Counted from the stretch's first letter, positions 46,339 through 55,946 are shown. The stretch is DNA of 64,000 nt from Paraprevotella sp. (GCA_017937925.1 JAGBCQ010000001.1:62001-126000); one strand, 5' to 3'. Notes: generated by a model not told the origin, from the letters alone. Program-made: numbers and translations.

Positions 46339-47886
46339 TTAGGTTCCTCTTTCTGCCCAGTCATCTCTATCTAAGTTCCGATAACCAATAGCTTCTGCCA
46401 AATGATGCGTTTGTATGTTTTCACTTTCCTCCAAATCTGCAATGGTACGGGCTACCTTTAAGATACGGTCGTAGGCTCTAGCGGAGAGTTGCAAACGAGT
46501 CATCGCTGTACGCAACATCTCCGTACTTTGCTCATCAAGTTTAGCAAATTTACGGAGCAGTTGACTATTCATTTGAGCATTACAATGTACCCCCTTGCAA
46601 TCAGCATAACGATTAGCTTGCATCTGTCGAGCGCGAATCACTCTTTCACGAATAGTCGCGCTATTCTCACCGGGTGCTGTGCGTGACATTTCTTCAAAGG
46701 ACAAGGGAGTAATCTCTATCTGCAAATCGATACGGTCAAGTAACGGACCGGAAATTTTATGTAGGTAACGATGAATCTGCCCGGGAGTACAAACACAAGA
46801 CTTTTGAGGATGGTTATAATAACCGCACGGACAAGGATTCATTGAAGCCACAAACATAAAAGAACAAGGATAGGTAACACTATATTTGGCACGGGCGATA
46901 TTGATTTGTCTATCCTCAAGTGGTTGACGCAACACCTCAAGTACCGAGCGAGAAAATTCCGGCAACTCATCACAAAAAAGAACACCACTGTGCGCCAAAC
47001 TGACCTCGCCCGGCTGCGGATTCTGTCCCCCGCCAACAAGGGCGACTTGTGAAATGGTATGATGCGGTGACCTAAACGGACGTTGAGCTATCAAAGAACA
47101 ATCTTGACTTAACTTGCCGGCAACTGAATGGATTTGTGTTGTTTCCAAACTTTCGGAAAGAGACAAAGGAGGAAGAATGGAAGGCAAACGTTTTGCCATC
47201 ATAGACTTTCCACTTCCCGGAGGACCTATCATAATGAGATTATGTCCGCCAGCAGCCGCCACCTCTAATGCTCTCTTAACATGAGCTTGCCCTTTGACAT
47301 CCGCAAAATCAAAGTCAAAATTTGATTGCTGGGCATAAAACTCTGCACGCGTATCCACCTCTGTACATTCCAACACATCCTCACCATTCAAGAACTGAAC
47401 AACTTGATTCATGTGCTTCGCCCCAAAAACTTTCAATTGATTCACTACCGCAGCTTCTCGAACATTTTGTTCCGGAACAATGAGATTTTCAAAACCCATT
47501 TCACGCGCTTTTATAGCAATAGGCAAAGCCCCTTTAACAGGTTGTAAAGTTCCATCTAAACTCAGTTCACCTATCATCATAGTTCGCTCCAAGTTGTCAA
47601 GTTTTACCTTCTCTTCGGTAGCCAATATGCCAATTGCTAATGGCAAATCGTAACCGGCACCTTCCTTACGAATATCTGCCGGTGCCATATTTACCACTAA
47701 TTGTTTCGTAGGGAAACGATAACCACTATTCTCTACGGCTGCCACTATACGCTCATGGCTCTCCTTTACTGCATTATCAGGCAATCCAACCAAGAAAAAC
47801 TTTATTCCCCTTGATGAATTAACCTCAATTGTCACAGGTATAGCCGAAAGTCCTTGCACTGAAGCACTAAATACTTTTACAAGCAT
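46339..47886 (-). CDS. comM: YifB/ComM family Mg-chelatase-like AAA+ ATPase
   Basis: ComM is a hexameric helicase that promotes branch migration during natural transformation in some bacteria. It has 515 residues, a normal length. The N-terminal Lon-protease-like fold (about 1-170) is followed by the AAA+ domain with Walker A MIGPPGSGKSMMAKRLP near 215, and the Walker B-type segment VLFCDELPEFSR. The zinc-like CPCGYYNHPQKSC loop follows. It lies 6 bp after the thioredoxin-like gene. The role in transformation is by family; DNA uptake by this organism is not shown here. Confidence 0.94.
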   Translation of the reverse strand: MLVKVFSASVQGLSAIPVTIEVNSSRGIKFFLVGLPDNAVKESHERIVAAVENSGYRFPTKQLVVNMAPADIRKEGAGYDLPLAIGILATEEKVKLDNLERTMMIGELSLDGTLQPVKGALPIAIKAREMGFENLIVPEQNVREAAVVNQLKVFGAKHMNQVVQFLNGEDVLECTEVDTRAEFYAQQSNFDFDFADVKGQAHVKRALEVAAAGGHNLIMIGPPGSGKSMMAKRLPSILPPLSLSESLETTQIHSVAGKLSQDCSLIAQRPFRSPHHTISQVALVGGGQNPQPGEVSLAHSGVLFCDELPEFSRSVLEVLRQPLEDRQINIARAKYSVTYPCSFMFVASMNPCPCGYYNHPQKSCVCTPGQIHRYLHKISGPLLDRIDLQIEITPLSFEEMSRTAPGENSATIRERVIRARQMQANRYADCKGVHCNAQMNSQLLRKFAKLDEQSTEMLRTAMTRLQLSARAYDRILKVARTIADLEESENIQTHHLAEAIGYRNLDRDDWAERGT

Positions 47887-47892
47887 AAGCGG

Positions 47893-48909
47893 TTATCTTA
47901 AATCTATTATTTTCTTTAATTCCGGTTGGATATCCTTATCGTATGTCGCACCTACTGCTAATACATTTCCTTCACTTCCGACCAATATACAATAAGGAAT
48001 ATTAGGTATATCAAATTGCTGTACAGCTGAACTGTTCCATGACTCAAAATCACAGTAACTCTGCCAAGTAACGCTATCTATCCGCTCAATATTCTCAAAA
48101 GCAGTCTTATTTACATCTAAAGAAATACTCAAGAAGTTCATCTTATCGGGATTGTTCCTCTTCCAACGTTTGATACGGAACATCATTGCTGAGCTTTCAC
48201 TCTCCCATGACGCCCAGAAATTTATCAAAAGCGGTTTACCTCTATATTCAGAGGGCTTAAATAGCGTACTATCTCTCATAATAAGCTCAAAATCAGGAAT
48301 CGTATCGCCCACAACAAGGCGTTTTCCCATTCTCTGCACCTCATCTTGCCATTGCAATAATCGTAAATTGTCTGGTTGAGCTTCACATAACATCCGATAA
48401 TACTCTTCTGCTCTTTCTGCATCTACAGTAGAACTTGCAACTAAAAAGTATTGCTTAAAAAGATAAACACTCACCTTTGAACTTGGGAACTGCTCAATAT
48501 GCTTAGCAGCTGCTTCAAGGATTTCCGATGGACTCTTGTCAATGTTTTCTAAACGAAAAGCTGTCAACTCCTCATTTTCAGGACTTCCGGAAACCTTTAC
48601 CCTTTTAAGATTTCTCGCATCTCCTTCCAACTTTATCACATCACCGGACTTACCAAAAATTACTTGCTCGGAGAAATTAGGATATAACAAGACATAAGTT
48701 GCTTCACCATCTAAATCTGTCTCATAATCAAATTCTCCCAATTCAAGGCGTAGAGTATCCAAACTTTTAGTCCCTCCGTCGTTACTATATAAATAGAATT
48801 CACCCTGCCGCAGGTGCTCAAATTCCCCTTTCAGCCTAAATCGGCCTTCAGTTCCTCCGCAACTCAGCAGGGTGAATGCTATAAATGTATAGAGAATCAA
48901 TTTCTCCAT
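47893..48909 (-). CDS. TlpA-like thioredoxin-fold lipoprotein lacking the CXXC motif
   Basis: This is a 338-residue lipoprotein with lipobox FTLLSC (C17). The N-terminal half (about 20-110) resembles the DUF4369 domain, and the C-terminal third (about 198-338) is a TlpA/AhpC-like thioredoxin fold starting VGDTIPDFELIMRDS. The active-site text reads LINFWASWESESSAMMF, where relatives have WCGPC, so both redox cysteines are replaced (E236 and S239). The cis-Pro region is IPNIPYCILV. It probably is not an oxidoreductase and may have become a binding protein. It lies 13 bp after the TPR lipoprotein gene. Confidence 0.88.
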   Translation of the reverse strand: MEKLILYTFIAFTLLSCGGTEGRFRLKGEFEHLRQGEFYLYSNDGGTKSLDTLRLELGEFDYETDLDGEATYVLLYPNFSEQVIFGKSGDVIKLEGDARNLKRVKVSGSPENEELTAFRLENIDKSPSEILEAAAKHIEQFPSSKVSVYLFKQYFLVASSTVDAERAEEYYRMLCEAQPDNLRLLQWQDEVQRMGKRLVVGDTIPDFELIMRDSTLFKPSEYRGKPLLINFWASWESESSAMMFRIKRWKRNNPDKMNFLSISLDVNKTAFENIERIDSVTWQSYCDFESWNSSAVQQFDIPNIPYCILVGSEGNVLAVGATYDKDIQPELKKIIDLR

Positions 48910-48922
48910 CTAAATAGCGATA

Positions 48923-50608
48923 TTAGAAGCTATCAATAACAGACTTGTATGCTGCAAACTCAAGGTCTTTCTTAGCTCTATTGATCAATGAAGAATCCAA
49001 ACGGAAAGCCTCACGCAAATTGGAGCTAACACCTGCAACGTCTTTTGTGCGTGCTGCTACTACTGCCTTCAAATAAGAAGTGTATGCATCCTTATTGGTA
49101 ACATTCTCTAAAGTAGCCTTTGCAGAAGCATAATCCTTATTCAAGATTTGTGCCAAAGCTGCACTATTAGAAACTACTTCGTTTACAGTGCTTGCAGCTT
49201 GTCCATATGAACCTTTTGCAATATTCAAACATGCCATAGCTTCGTTCAATCCTTCAGCACCTGCAGCCTTACCGACATATGTCTCAGCCGCTGCGACATT
49301 ACCCTTACCTAATTCAATCAATGCCAAGTTAGCGTTTACTGCTGCGGCATTAGAATTGATAGACTTAGCTTTATTAAAGAAACTTTCAGCCGTTGCCATG
49401 TCACCTTTTTGGTATGCTAACAAACCTAAGTTGTTGTAAGCACGGTAATCGTTAGGATAAAGTTCAGTAGTCTTCTTATACCATGCTGCTTTGTCTGTTA
49501 TGAAATCCAAATTAGCACCATATAATAACTCTTCTACGTTCAATTTAGAAGCATCCTCCTTGAATTGTTCTTCAATTTGTACATCGCTGCGTCCGATAAC
49601 TTCATAGTTCAAGGTCAAACGAGCACGACGCAATTCAGGAAGAATTTCATCAGCCAATTCTTTGAATACAGAAGACATATTCTTAATTTGAGCCTCACGT
49701 TCTTCCGGGTCTTTATACATAGACAACACGCGAACAATAACTTCCTTATCCTGAATATTGCTTGCTGCAACCAACTCTTGGAAACCATCCCAGTCCTCAG
49801 CTGTATATTTAGCATCTACTTCTGCTTCCATCTTGATAGCCTTCAACTCTTTTTGAACATATTTTTCAGAGTTGCCTTGACGTTGCTCAGCCAAACGAGT
49901 ATTCAAATCCAATGCGCCATCGGGAGAAGCATAAGCAGAAATCTCAATATTACGCAACGCTTTGGTTTCTTGTTCATCGTTGATTTGCTTCATCATCTTC
50001 ACGAATTCCTTTACATTATTTGAATTCAACTCTGATTTGCGAACAGTTGCTTGTTGAATCAAGAATTTAATGTTAGCTTCTTGTTTTTCAGATATAATAC
50101 GTTGATATGTATCTGCCGCTAAAGAAGGAGTTACCGAAGCCAATGTATTCTTTAATAATTGTGATGTTGAAACCACACCATAACCAACCTTTACTTCAGG
50201 AACTGTAACTGTCTTCTTTCCTACCTTTGCGTCAAATTGCAAATAAAGGTCAGACTGTTGCATAGCCGGTACATAATCAAACACACTCTTCATCGTATAT
50301 GTCCCACCTACCTTGTATGAAATAGTTTGATCATTGCCTTCAACTTTTTCTCCTTGGAATGTTGCGCTCTGACCTTTCACTTCGCCACCTTCATACTTCA
50401 AAACCGGAGTAACTGTTACGACAGCTTTTTTCTTCATATACTTCTCTGGGAACTTACCATCGATAGTTGTAGCCACTTTACCGGCATTAACTTCTAATGG
50501 AGTAGGTGTCACTGTGAAATTATCAGCCGACAAATCGCCTAATTTCTTACATGATGTCAACGCTGCAACCACAGCCATTGATAATACTAAAAAATAATTC
50601 TTGCTCAT
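48923..50608 (-). CDS. TPR and OmpA-like domain lipoprotein
   Basis: This 561-residue lipoprotein has lipobox AALTSC (C20). The middle part contains RNIEISAYASPDGALDLNTR and AEQRQ, which resembles the peptidoglycan-binding OmpA-type domain. C-terminal TPR units begin around residue 380 with NDYRAYNNLGLLAYQKGDMA and continue to about 540. It probably links the outer membrane to the cell wall. Its exact role is unknown to me. It heads a tight run with the thioredoxin-like lipoprotein and comM. A -7-like TATCTTTG lies at 50641-50648. Confidence 0.85.
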   Translation of the reverse strand: MSKNYFLVLSMAVVAALTSCKKLGDLSADNFTVTPTPLEVNAGKVATTIDGKFPEKYMKKKAVVTVTPVLKYEGGEVKGQSATFQGEKVEGNDQTISYKVGGTYTMKSVFDYVPAMQQSDLYLQFDAKVGKKTVTVPEVKVGYGVVSTSQLLKNTLASVTPSLAADTYQRIISEKQEANIKFLIQQATVRKSELNSNNVKEFVKMMKQINDEQETKALRNIEISAYASPDGALDLNTRLAEQRQGNSEKYVQKELKAIKMEAEVDAKYTAEDWDGFQELVAASNIQDKEVIVRVLSMYKDPEEREAQIKNMSSVFKELADEILPELRRARLTLNYEVIGRSDVQIEEQFKEDASKLNVEELLYGANLDFITDKAAWYKKTTELYPNDYRAYNNLGLLAYQKGDMATAESFFNKAKSINSNAAAVNANLALIELGKGNVAAAETYVGKAAGAEGLNEAMACLNIAKGSYGQAASTVNEVVSNSAALAQILNKDYASAKATLENVTNKDAYTSYLKAVVAARTKDVAGVSSNLREAFRLDSSLINRAKKDLEFAAYKSVIDSF

Positions 50609-50640
50609 TTCCTTTTTTATTATTGTTAATATTTGGTGTG

Positions 50641-50648
50641 CAAAGATA
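50641..50648 (-). promoter_or_regulatory. Probable -7 box of the TPR lipoprotein gene
   Basis: TATCTTTG on the minus strand, 33 bp before the ATG at 50608. A TTTG lies 25 bases further, too far for the normal -33 spacing. Confidence 0.45.
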
Positions 50649-50733
50649 CGAATCTTTAGCCGACTATTGTTAACAAATGCTCTAAAATATCACAAAATTA
50701 GACTAAAAAGTATCACAAATACAACGCACTCCA

Positions 50734-51681
50734 TTATTTCTTGATATTACGAGGATGATGAAGTAGAATTTCTTCGCGTAAACGAGTCCTATCTATATGT
50801 GTATAAATCTCTGTAGTTGAAATCCTTTCATGCCCTAATAGGACTTGTATGACACGTAAATTGGCACCGCCCTCCAATAAATGCGTTGCAAATGAATGAC
50901 GAAAAGTATGCGGACTGATACTTTTTATGATGCCTGCTTGCTTGGCTAACTCTTTCACCCAATAAAAAACAGTAATACGAGATAGCGGTTTACCTCGACG
51001 CAAACTCAAAAAAACGTAGTCTTCATAACCTGGCTTTATTTGTATCATATTCCTATCGTAAAACCATTTATGCAATTCATGAACAGCCGTTTTCGAAATA
51101 GGAATCAAACGTTCCTTTCCACCTTTCCCCTTAACACGAATATACTCATCTTCAAGGAACAAATCAGAACATTTCAGTTCACACAACTCACTAACACGCA
51201 GTCCACAACTATATAGCATTTCTATGATGGTCCTATTGCGTTGGCCTTCCGCCATACTTAAATCTATCATTTCTATCATGTTATCTATCTCCGCGACAGA
51301 TAACACTTCAGGCAAGCGCCGACCGATTCTTGGAGATTCTAATAATTCTGTTGCATCTCGTTTGATTTCTTTTTCTAAGCAAAGAAAGCGATAAAAAGAA
51401 CGAATCCCGGAAACTATTCTCGTTATAGAACGTGGTTGGATACCAACATCTAACAATCCTGACATAAAAAGATGTAAATCATCCAGCGTTATCGTTCTAA
51501 AATCCTTATGTTCAAAATCTAAGAATAACAGTAACTTCTCCAGGTCATCAATATAAGCAGACAATGTATTTCCGGAAAGTCCCCTTTCCAATATTAAATA
51601 TTGAACGTACCGATTCAATAACGCTTTTGACACGCCGGCACGCCCTTTCAATAAATCTATCTTTAACACTTTATCTGACAT
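50734..51681 (-). CDS. xerD: Tyrosine recombinase XerD
   Basis: This is a site-specific recombinase for chromosome dimer resolution. The start chosen is ATG 51681 (MSDKVLKIDLLKG), giving 315 residues. A TTG start 21 bp upstream would overlap the -7 box at 51700 and is rejected. The complete active site is R162 (CGLRVSEL), K186 (VKGKGGKER), H258 and R261 (SPHTFRHSFATHLL), H284 (LLGHERI) and Y293 (EIYTHI). A second Xer protein lies at 8870-9748. It is divergent from aroQ, as is common in Bacteroidales. Confidence 0.93.
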   Translation of the reverse strand: MSDKVLKIDLLKGRAGVSKALLNRYVQYLILERGLSGNTLSAYIDDLEKLLLFLDFEHKDFRTITLDDLHLFMSGLLDVGIQPRSITRIVSGIRSFYRFLCLEKEIKRDATELLESPRIGRRLPEVLSVAEIDNMIEMIDLSMAEGQRNRTIIEMLYSCGLRVSELCELKCSDLFLEDEYIRVKGKGGKERLIPISKTAVHELHKWFYDRNMIQIKPGYEDYVFLSLRRGKPLSRITVFYWVKELAKQAGIIKSISPHTFRHSFATHLLEGGANLRVIQVLLGHERISTTEIYTHIDRTRLREEILLHHPRNIKK

Positions 51682-51699
51682 TTGGCATCTTTCTTCCCA

Positions 51700-51730
51700 C
51701 AAAAGTATCTATTTATTATTTTTCAGCAAA
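51700..51730 (-). promoter_or_regulatory. Promoter of xerD
   Basis: On the minus strand TTTG, 19 bases, then TACTTTTG: an exact Bacteroidetes promoter. It lies 18 bp before the ATG at 51681, and its position rules out the longer xerD start. Confidence 0.82.
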
Positions 51731-51815
51731 GACTTATATAGCTATAAAATGCAGAGAAAGAACCCAAACACACAAAATCTTATGAATTTCTACATCACCT
51801 TTCATATCTTTTCCG

Positions 51816-51823
51816 TACTTTTG
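51816..51823 (+). promoter_or_regulatory. Probable -7 box of the aroQ operon
   Basis: TACTTTTG matches TAnnTTTG, 31 bp before the aroQ ATG. The -33 region is A/T-rich without TTTG at the right distance. Confidence 0.5.
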
Positions 51824-51854
51824 TCATACATAATTCATAACTCTAAAAACAAGA

Positions 51855-52283
51855 ATGAGAATACAAATCATCAACGGACCTAATATAAACTTATTAGGGA
51901 AAAGAGAACCTGAGATTTATGGACACGAAACATTCGAAGATTACTTGCAAAAACTGCGAGCGTCGTATCCACAACTTCAAATTGACTATTTCCAAAGCAA
52001 TATAGAAGGAGAACTTATAGACAAAATTCATGAAGTAGGGTTTGACAATGTAGGAGTGATACTAAATGCAGGAGCCTATACGCATACCTCTATAGCACTC
52101 CATGACGCTATTAAGGCAATAACAGCTCCGGTCATAGAAGTTCATATCAGCAACGTTCACAAACGTGAAGAGTTTCGTCACAAGTCTATGATATCTTGCG
52201 CATGCTCCGGTATTATTTGCGGTTTCGGATTAGATTCATATCGTTTGGGAATTGAAGCATTAGTTAACAACGGTTCTATATAA
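51855..52283 (+). CDS. aroQ: 3-dehydroquinate dehydratase, type II
   Basis: This enzyme removes water from 3-dehydroquinate in the shikimate pathway. It has 142 residues, a normal length. The motif IQIINGPNINLLGKREPEIYG contains the N-terminal Asn-Pro and the catalytic Tyr (Y24), VILNAGAYTHTSIALHDAI carries the substrate Asn, and VIEVHISNVHKREEFR contains the catalytic His. It begins a plus-strand run with an O-methyltransferase, rbfA and lolE-like genes. Confidence 0.97.
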   Translation: MRIQIINGPNINLLGKREPEIYGHETFEDYLQKLRASYPQLQIDYFQSNIEGELIDKIHEVGFDNVGVILNAGAYTHTSIALHDAIKAITAPVIEVHISNVHKREEFRHKSMISCACSGIICGFGLDSYRLGIEALVNNGSI

Positions 52284-52301
52284 ATTTAAAATAGGTGAAA
52301 C

Positions 52302-52940
52302 ATGCTTGAAACCGAGCTCCTAGACAATTACATCCGCCAACATATAGACCCTGAGAATGACTACCTTAAGGCTCTATATCGTGATACAAATGTCAAGTTG
52401 TTACGTCCTAGAATGGCATCCGGACATTTACAAGGCAGATTACTTAAAATGCTCGTTAGCATGATTCGTCCTAAAAACATCCTTGAAATAGGAACATACA
52501 GTGGCTATTCTGCTCTGTGCATGGCTGAAGGATTAGAGCCAGACGGGCACTTGTACACTTTTGAAATAAACGATGAACAAGAAGATTTTACACGTCCGTG
52601 GTTAGAAAATTCACCATTCGCGAAACAAATAGATTTTATCATCGGTGACGCACTGGATTTAGTGCCACAAATGAATATTACGTTCGACCTAGCTTTTGTT
52701 GATGGAGACAAACGCAAGTACAATGATTATTATGACATGATTCTTCCACGACTAAGTAAAGGAGGCTACATCATTGCGGACAACACTCTTTGGGATGGTC
52801 ATGTTGTAGAAGAACTACGTCCTAATGACACCCAAACAAAAGGTATTATGGAGTTCAACAACAGAATTGCATCTGACTGCAGAGTAGAGAAAGTAATAAT
52901 TCCACTCCGTGATGGTTTGACACTTATCAGAAAAAAATAA
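52302..52940 (+). CDS. Class I SAM-dependent O-methyltransferase (COMT-like)
   Basis: This has 212 residues and belongs to the catechol-O-methyltransferase-like group (methyltransferase family 3). The SAM motif is ILEIGTYSGYSALCMAEGL near residue 65-83. The metal-binding residues lie in LAFVDGDKRKYNDYYD and ADNTLWDGHV. The natural substrate is not known. It lies 18 bp after aroQ and 9 bp before rbfA. Confidence 0.9.
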   Translation: MLETELLDNYIRQHIDPENDYLKALYRDTNVKLLRPRMASGHLQGRLLKMLVSMIRPKNILEIGTYSGYSALCMAEGLEPDGHLYTFEINDEQEDFTRPWLENSPFAKQIDFIIGDALDLVPQMNITFDLAFVDGDKRKYNDYYDMILPRLSKGGYIIADNTLWDGHVVEELRPNDTQTKGIMEFNNRIASDCRVEKVIIPLRDGLTLIRKK

Positions 52941-52949
52941 ATAAAATAT

Positions 52950-53285
52950 ATGGAAACAACCAGACAAAACAAAATTGCAAGACTTATTCAAAAAGAATTG
53001 AGCGAAATCTTCATGCTACAAACTAAAGGCATGAAAGGGGTACTTGTATCGGTTAGTGCTTGCCGCATCAGTCCCGATTTAAGTGTATGCCGCGCATATC
53101 TTAGTGTATTTCCGAGCGAGCGAAGCGAAGAAATTGTCAAAAACATCAATAACAACATGAAAGCTATTCGCTATGAATTAGGGGGTCGTGTACGTCATCA
53201 ACTACGCATCATTCCTGAGTTGAAATTCTTTGTAGATGACTCATTAGATTATATTGAAAACATTGACAAGCTATTAAAGGAATGA
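52950..53285 (+). CDS. rbfA: Ribosome-binding factor A
   Basis: RbfA helps mature the 30S subunit by acting on the 5' end of 16S rRNA. It has 111 residues. The KH-like fold shows MKGVLVSVSACRISPDLSVC, then AYLSVFP, and RYELGGRVRHQLRIIPELKF. Its TGA stop overlaps the ATG of the next gene (ATGA), so the two are translationally coupled. This is another proof that UGA is a stop here. Confidence 0.95.
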   Translation: METTRQNKIARLIQKELSEIFMLQTKGMKGVLVSVSACRISPDLSVCRAYLSVFPSERSEEIVKNINNNMKAIRYELGGRVRHQLRIIPELKFFVDDSLDYIENIDKLLKE

Positions 53286-54511
53286 ATTTCCCATTCTACA
53301 TCGCTCGCAGATACCTTTTCTCAAAGAAATCGCACAATGCCATTAACATCATTTCTGCAATTTCTGTGTGTGGTGTAGCCATTGCGACAATGGCGCTAGT
53401 ATGTACCATGTCTGTTTTTAATGGATTTCAAGACCTTGTCGCATCTTTTTTTACAACCATTGACCCCGAATTAAAAGTGTCACCGGTTACAGGAAAAACT
53501 ATAGATACCAAGCATCCACTATTACTTGATTTAAAGGAATATCCTGATATATCCGTCTATACCGAAACACTAGAAGAAAATGCACTTGTTGTAGCTAATG
53601 GACGACAGGCTATGATTACGATAAAGGGGGTAGATGACAATTTTGCTGAAGCTACTGATTTGACACAACTTTTATACGGAGAAGGGACATTCATCCTTCA
53701 TGCAGATGTTCTTGAATTTGGAGTTTTAGGAATTCAATTAGCGGCACAACTAGGATTAAATGCTAGTTTCGACACTCCGATACAAGTCTATGCTCCACAA
53801 AAAGGCGAACACATCAACCCCATTAATCCATTATCTGGTTTTAATCAAGACGAATTATATTCGCCAGGTGTTGTATTTGCTGTAAAACAAGCCAAATATG
53901 ATGCAAATTATATCATTACTTCCATTGGATTTGCTCAAAGGCTTTTTGGAAAGAAAGGAGAAGTATCAAGTATAGAATTAAAATTTAAAAAAGGGACGGA
54001 CTTACAAAAGGCGAAGAAAGACATTAAGGAGTTGTTAGGTAATGATTTTGAAGTAAAAGATAGATACGAGCAACAAGAGGATGTTTTCCGCATCATGGAA
54101 GTTGAAAAACTGATAGCTTATTTATTCCTTACATTCATTCTACTTGTTGCTTGTTTCAATATCATCGGTTCTATATCCATGCTTATCATTGAAAAAAGAA
54201 ATGATGTACGCACATTAAGAAACCTTGGTGCTACTGACACACAAATTGTACAGATATTCTTATTTGAAGGACGTATGATTTCCACATTTGGCGCCATTAT
54301 TGGCGTTGCCATCGGACTTATCTTATGCTATTTACAACAAGTCTTTGGTTTCATCAGTTTAGGCGAATCATCCGGAAATTTTGTTATTGATGCTTACCCC
54401 GTAAGCGTTCATCTATGGGATGTTGTTTTAGTCTTTTTTACAGTAATGATTGTGGGATATATCGCCATGTGGTATCCTGTACGAAGCCTCAGCAAAAAAC
54501 TATTGGATTAA
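53282..54511 (+). CDS. LolC/LolE-like ABC transporter permease
   Basis: This is an inner-membrane permease of the lipoprotein-releasing (LolCDE-like, MacB-type) group. It has 409 residues. The start FPFYIARRYLFSKKSHNAIN is typical of LolC/E. One membrane segment lies at about 22-44, a periplasmic domain follows to about 270, and three FtsX segments occupy about 275-405 (YLFLTFILLVACFNIIGSIS, IGVAIGLILCYLQQ, VVLVFFTVMIVGYIAMW). No ATPase (lolD) gene is in the window. It ends 6 bp from the converging murI gene. Confidence 0.9.
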   Translation: MNFPFYIARRYLFSKKSHNAINIISAISVCGVAIATMALVCTMSVFNGFQDLVASFFTTIDPELKVSPVTGKTIDTKHPLLLDLKEYPDISVYTETLEENALVVANGRQAMITIKGVDDNFAEATDLTQLLYGEGTFILHADVLEFGVLGIQLAAQLGLNASFDTPIQVYAPQKGEHINPINPLSGFNQDELYSPGVVFAVKQAKYDANYIITSIGFAQRLFGKKGEVSSIELKFKKGTDLQKAKKDIKELLGNDFEVKDRYEQQEDVFRIMEVEKLIAYLFLTFILLVACFNIIGSISMLIIEKRNDVRTLRNLGATDTQIVQIFLFEGRMISTFGAIIGVAIGLILCYLQQVFGFISLGESSGNFVIDAYPVSVHLWDVVLVFFTVMIVGYIAMWYPVRSLSKKLLD

Positions 54512-54517
54512 AAAATC

Positions 54518-55363
54518 TTACTCCAACACTACACGTTCAGCATCTATACTACTATTAAGGAATATGGAAGCTGACTCTGAAAATTTCTTCGGATTCTCAG
54601 TTGTCAAAAACTTACATGTTCCTCCGTTTGAACATACCGATGCTATATCTTCATGGCGTTCTAAATAGGAGCGCAAACTATTTGCTACATACTCACCTTG
54701 CGAAACAACCTTTACATGATTCGGAGTATATTTCTTTATTTTCTCTATCAGCAACGGATAGTGTGTGCAGCCCAAAATTATTGAATCTATTAAAGGATCC
54801 CTAGTAAGTAGATTTTCAATATGTTTCTTTACGAAATAGTCTGCTCCAGGTGAATCATGCTCATTATTTTCAACTAATGGGACCCACATGGGACAAGGTT
54901 CACCGGTTACAACTATGTCAGGATATAATTTACTTATTTCAAGCGAATATGAATTAGAACTAATCGTACCTGAAGTCGCCAAAATTCCCACGTGTCGACT
55001 TTGCGTTATTTGACCAATACATTCCGTAGTAGGACGAATAATACCAAGTACACGTTTTGTCTTATCCTCCATTAGAGGAAGATCTGTTTGTTGAATTGTT
55101 CGTAAAGCTTTTGCCGATGCCGTATTACATGCTAATATGATTAAATGGCAGCCCATACTAAAAAGTTTTTGAACCGCCTGCAAAGTAAATTCATATACGA
55201 CATCAAAAGAACGCGTGCCATAAGGAGTCCGTGCATTATCGCCTAAATATAAATAGTCATACTCAGGCATAAGTTGACGAATTTGATGTAGGATGGTAAG
55301 TCCACCATATCCGGAATCAAAAACTCCTATTGGTCCCGCCTCTCCTAAATTCATTTTCAACAT
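54518..55363 (-). CDS. murI: Glutamate racemase
   Basis: This enzyme makes D-glutamate for peptidoglycan. It has 281 residues. The first catalytic motif is IGVFDSGYGGLTIL with the catalytic Asp-Ser pair near residue 16-17, and the two catalytic cysteines are in ILACNTASAKAL and ILGCTHYPLL. It follows the third skp/ompH gene by 9 bp, at the end of the envelope run. Confidence 0.96.
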   Translation of the reverse strand: MLKMNLGEAGPIGVFDSGYGGLTILHQIRQLMPEYDYLYLGDNARTPYGTRSFDVVYEFTLQAVQKLFSMGCHLIILACNTASAKALRTIQQTDLPLMEDKTKRVLGIIRPTTECIGQITQSRHVGILATSGTISSNSYSLEISKLYPDIVVTGEPCPMWVPLVENNEHDSPGADYFVKKHIENLLTRDPLIDSIILGCTHYPLLIEKIKKYTPNHVKVVSQGEYVANSLRSYLERHEDIASVCSNGGTCKFLTTENPKKFSESASIFLNSSIDAERVVLE

Positions 55364-55372
55364 GAATTTATA

Positions 55373-55906
55373 TTATGGTATGTTTTGTAATTTTGCTTTT
55401 ACGAAATCCGTAACATCCTCACCCATTGCTGTATTAATAAAGGGGCAAGCATTACCGTCAATATTGATAACAAAAGCCAAACCACGTTCCAAGCCTACTG
55501 TTTGAATCGCTGCATTAAGACGTGCCAACATATCTGCTTGCAGGTCTTTCTCAGCTTGTTCTAATAATGATTGTGCTTCTTGTTTAAATTTAACGCTCTG
55601 AGCCAACAAATCTTGCAACTCGTATTGACGCTTCAAAAGAATATTTTCAGGAAAATCCTTTTGTCCTTGCAAGAACTCTGCATACTTTCTTTGAAACTCA
55701 GCTTCGCTACGTTGCGTTTCCTTTTCATATTTTGCTTTTAAGTCTGCCAACTTCTGTTGAGCAGTTTGGTATTCAGGCATCTCTTGGAAAAGAGTATTAT
55801 AACTCAAAAAACCGAACTTTAAGGATTGAACTTCTTGAGCATTAACTACCTGCGCTAACAAAGAAATAACAATCAACGCCAACCATTTATTAACTCGCTT
55901 TATCAT
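55373..55906 (-). CDS. OmpH/Skp family periplasmic chaperone, copy 3
   Basis: This is a 177-residue exported protein of the OmpH/Skp family, which holds unfolded outer-membrane proteins. A signal peptide ends at VNAQ (about residue 24). A helical coiled-coil arm (about 55-125) follows, with the C-terminal strand around LARLNAAIQTVGLERGLAFV. It is 9 bp before murI and is separated from the other two copies by a terminator, and a -7 box TATCTTTG lies at 55939-55946. It probably forms its own unit with murI. Confidence 0.9.
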   Translation of the reverse strand: MIKRVNKWLALIVISLLAQVVNAQEVQSLKFGFLSYNTLFQEMPEYQTAQQKLADLKAKYEKETQRSEAEFQRKYAEFLQGQKDFPENILLKRQYELQDLLAQSVKFKQEAQSLLEQAEKDLQADMLARLNAAIQTVGLERGLAFVINIDGNACPFINTAMGEDVTDFVKAKLQNIP

Positions 55907-55938
55907 ATTACCATTATGTTTTTTAGTGTTTTACAAAA

Positions 55939-55946
55939 CAAAGATA
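55939..55946 (-). promoter_or_regulatory. Probable -7 box of the skp copy 3-murI unit
   Basis: TATCTTTG on the minus strand, 33 bp before the ATG at 55906. The -33 region lacks TTTG. Confidence 0.45.

Noticed and set aside
8870-51681. The two tyrosine recombinases as phage or integron integrases
   Set aside because: Both have the normal XerC/XerD length and neighbours (rpsU-hpf and aroQ); no attachment sites or phage genes are seen.
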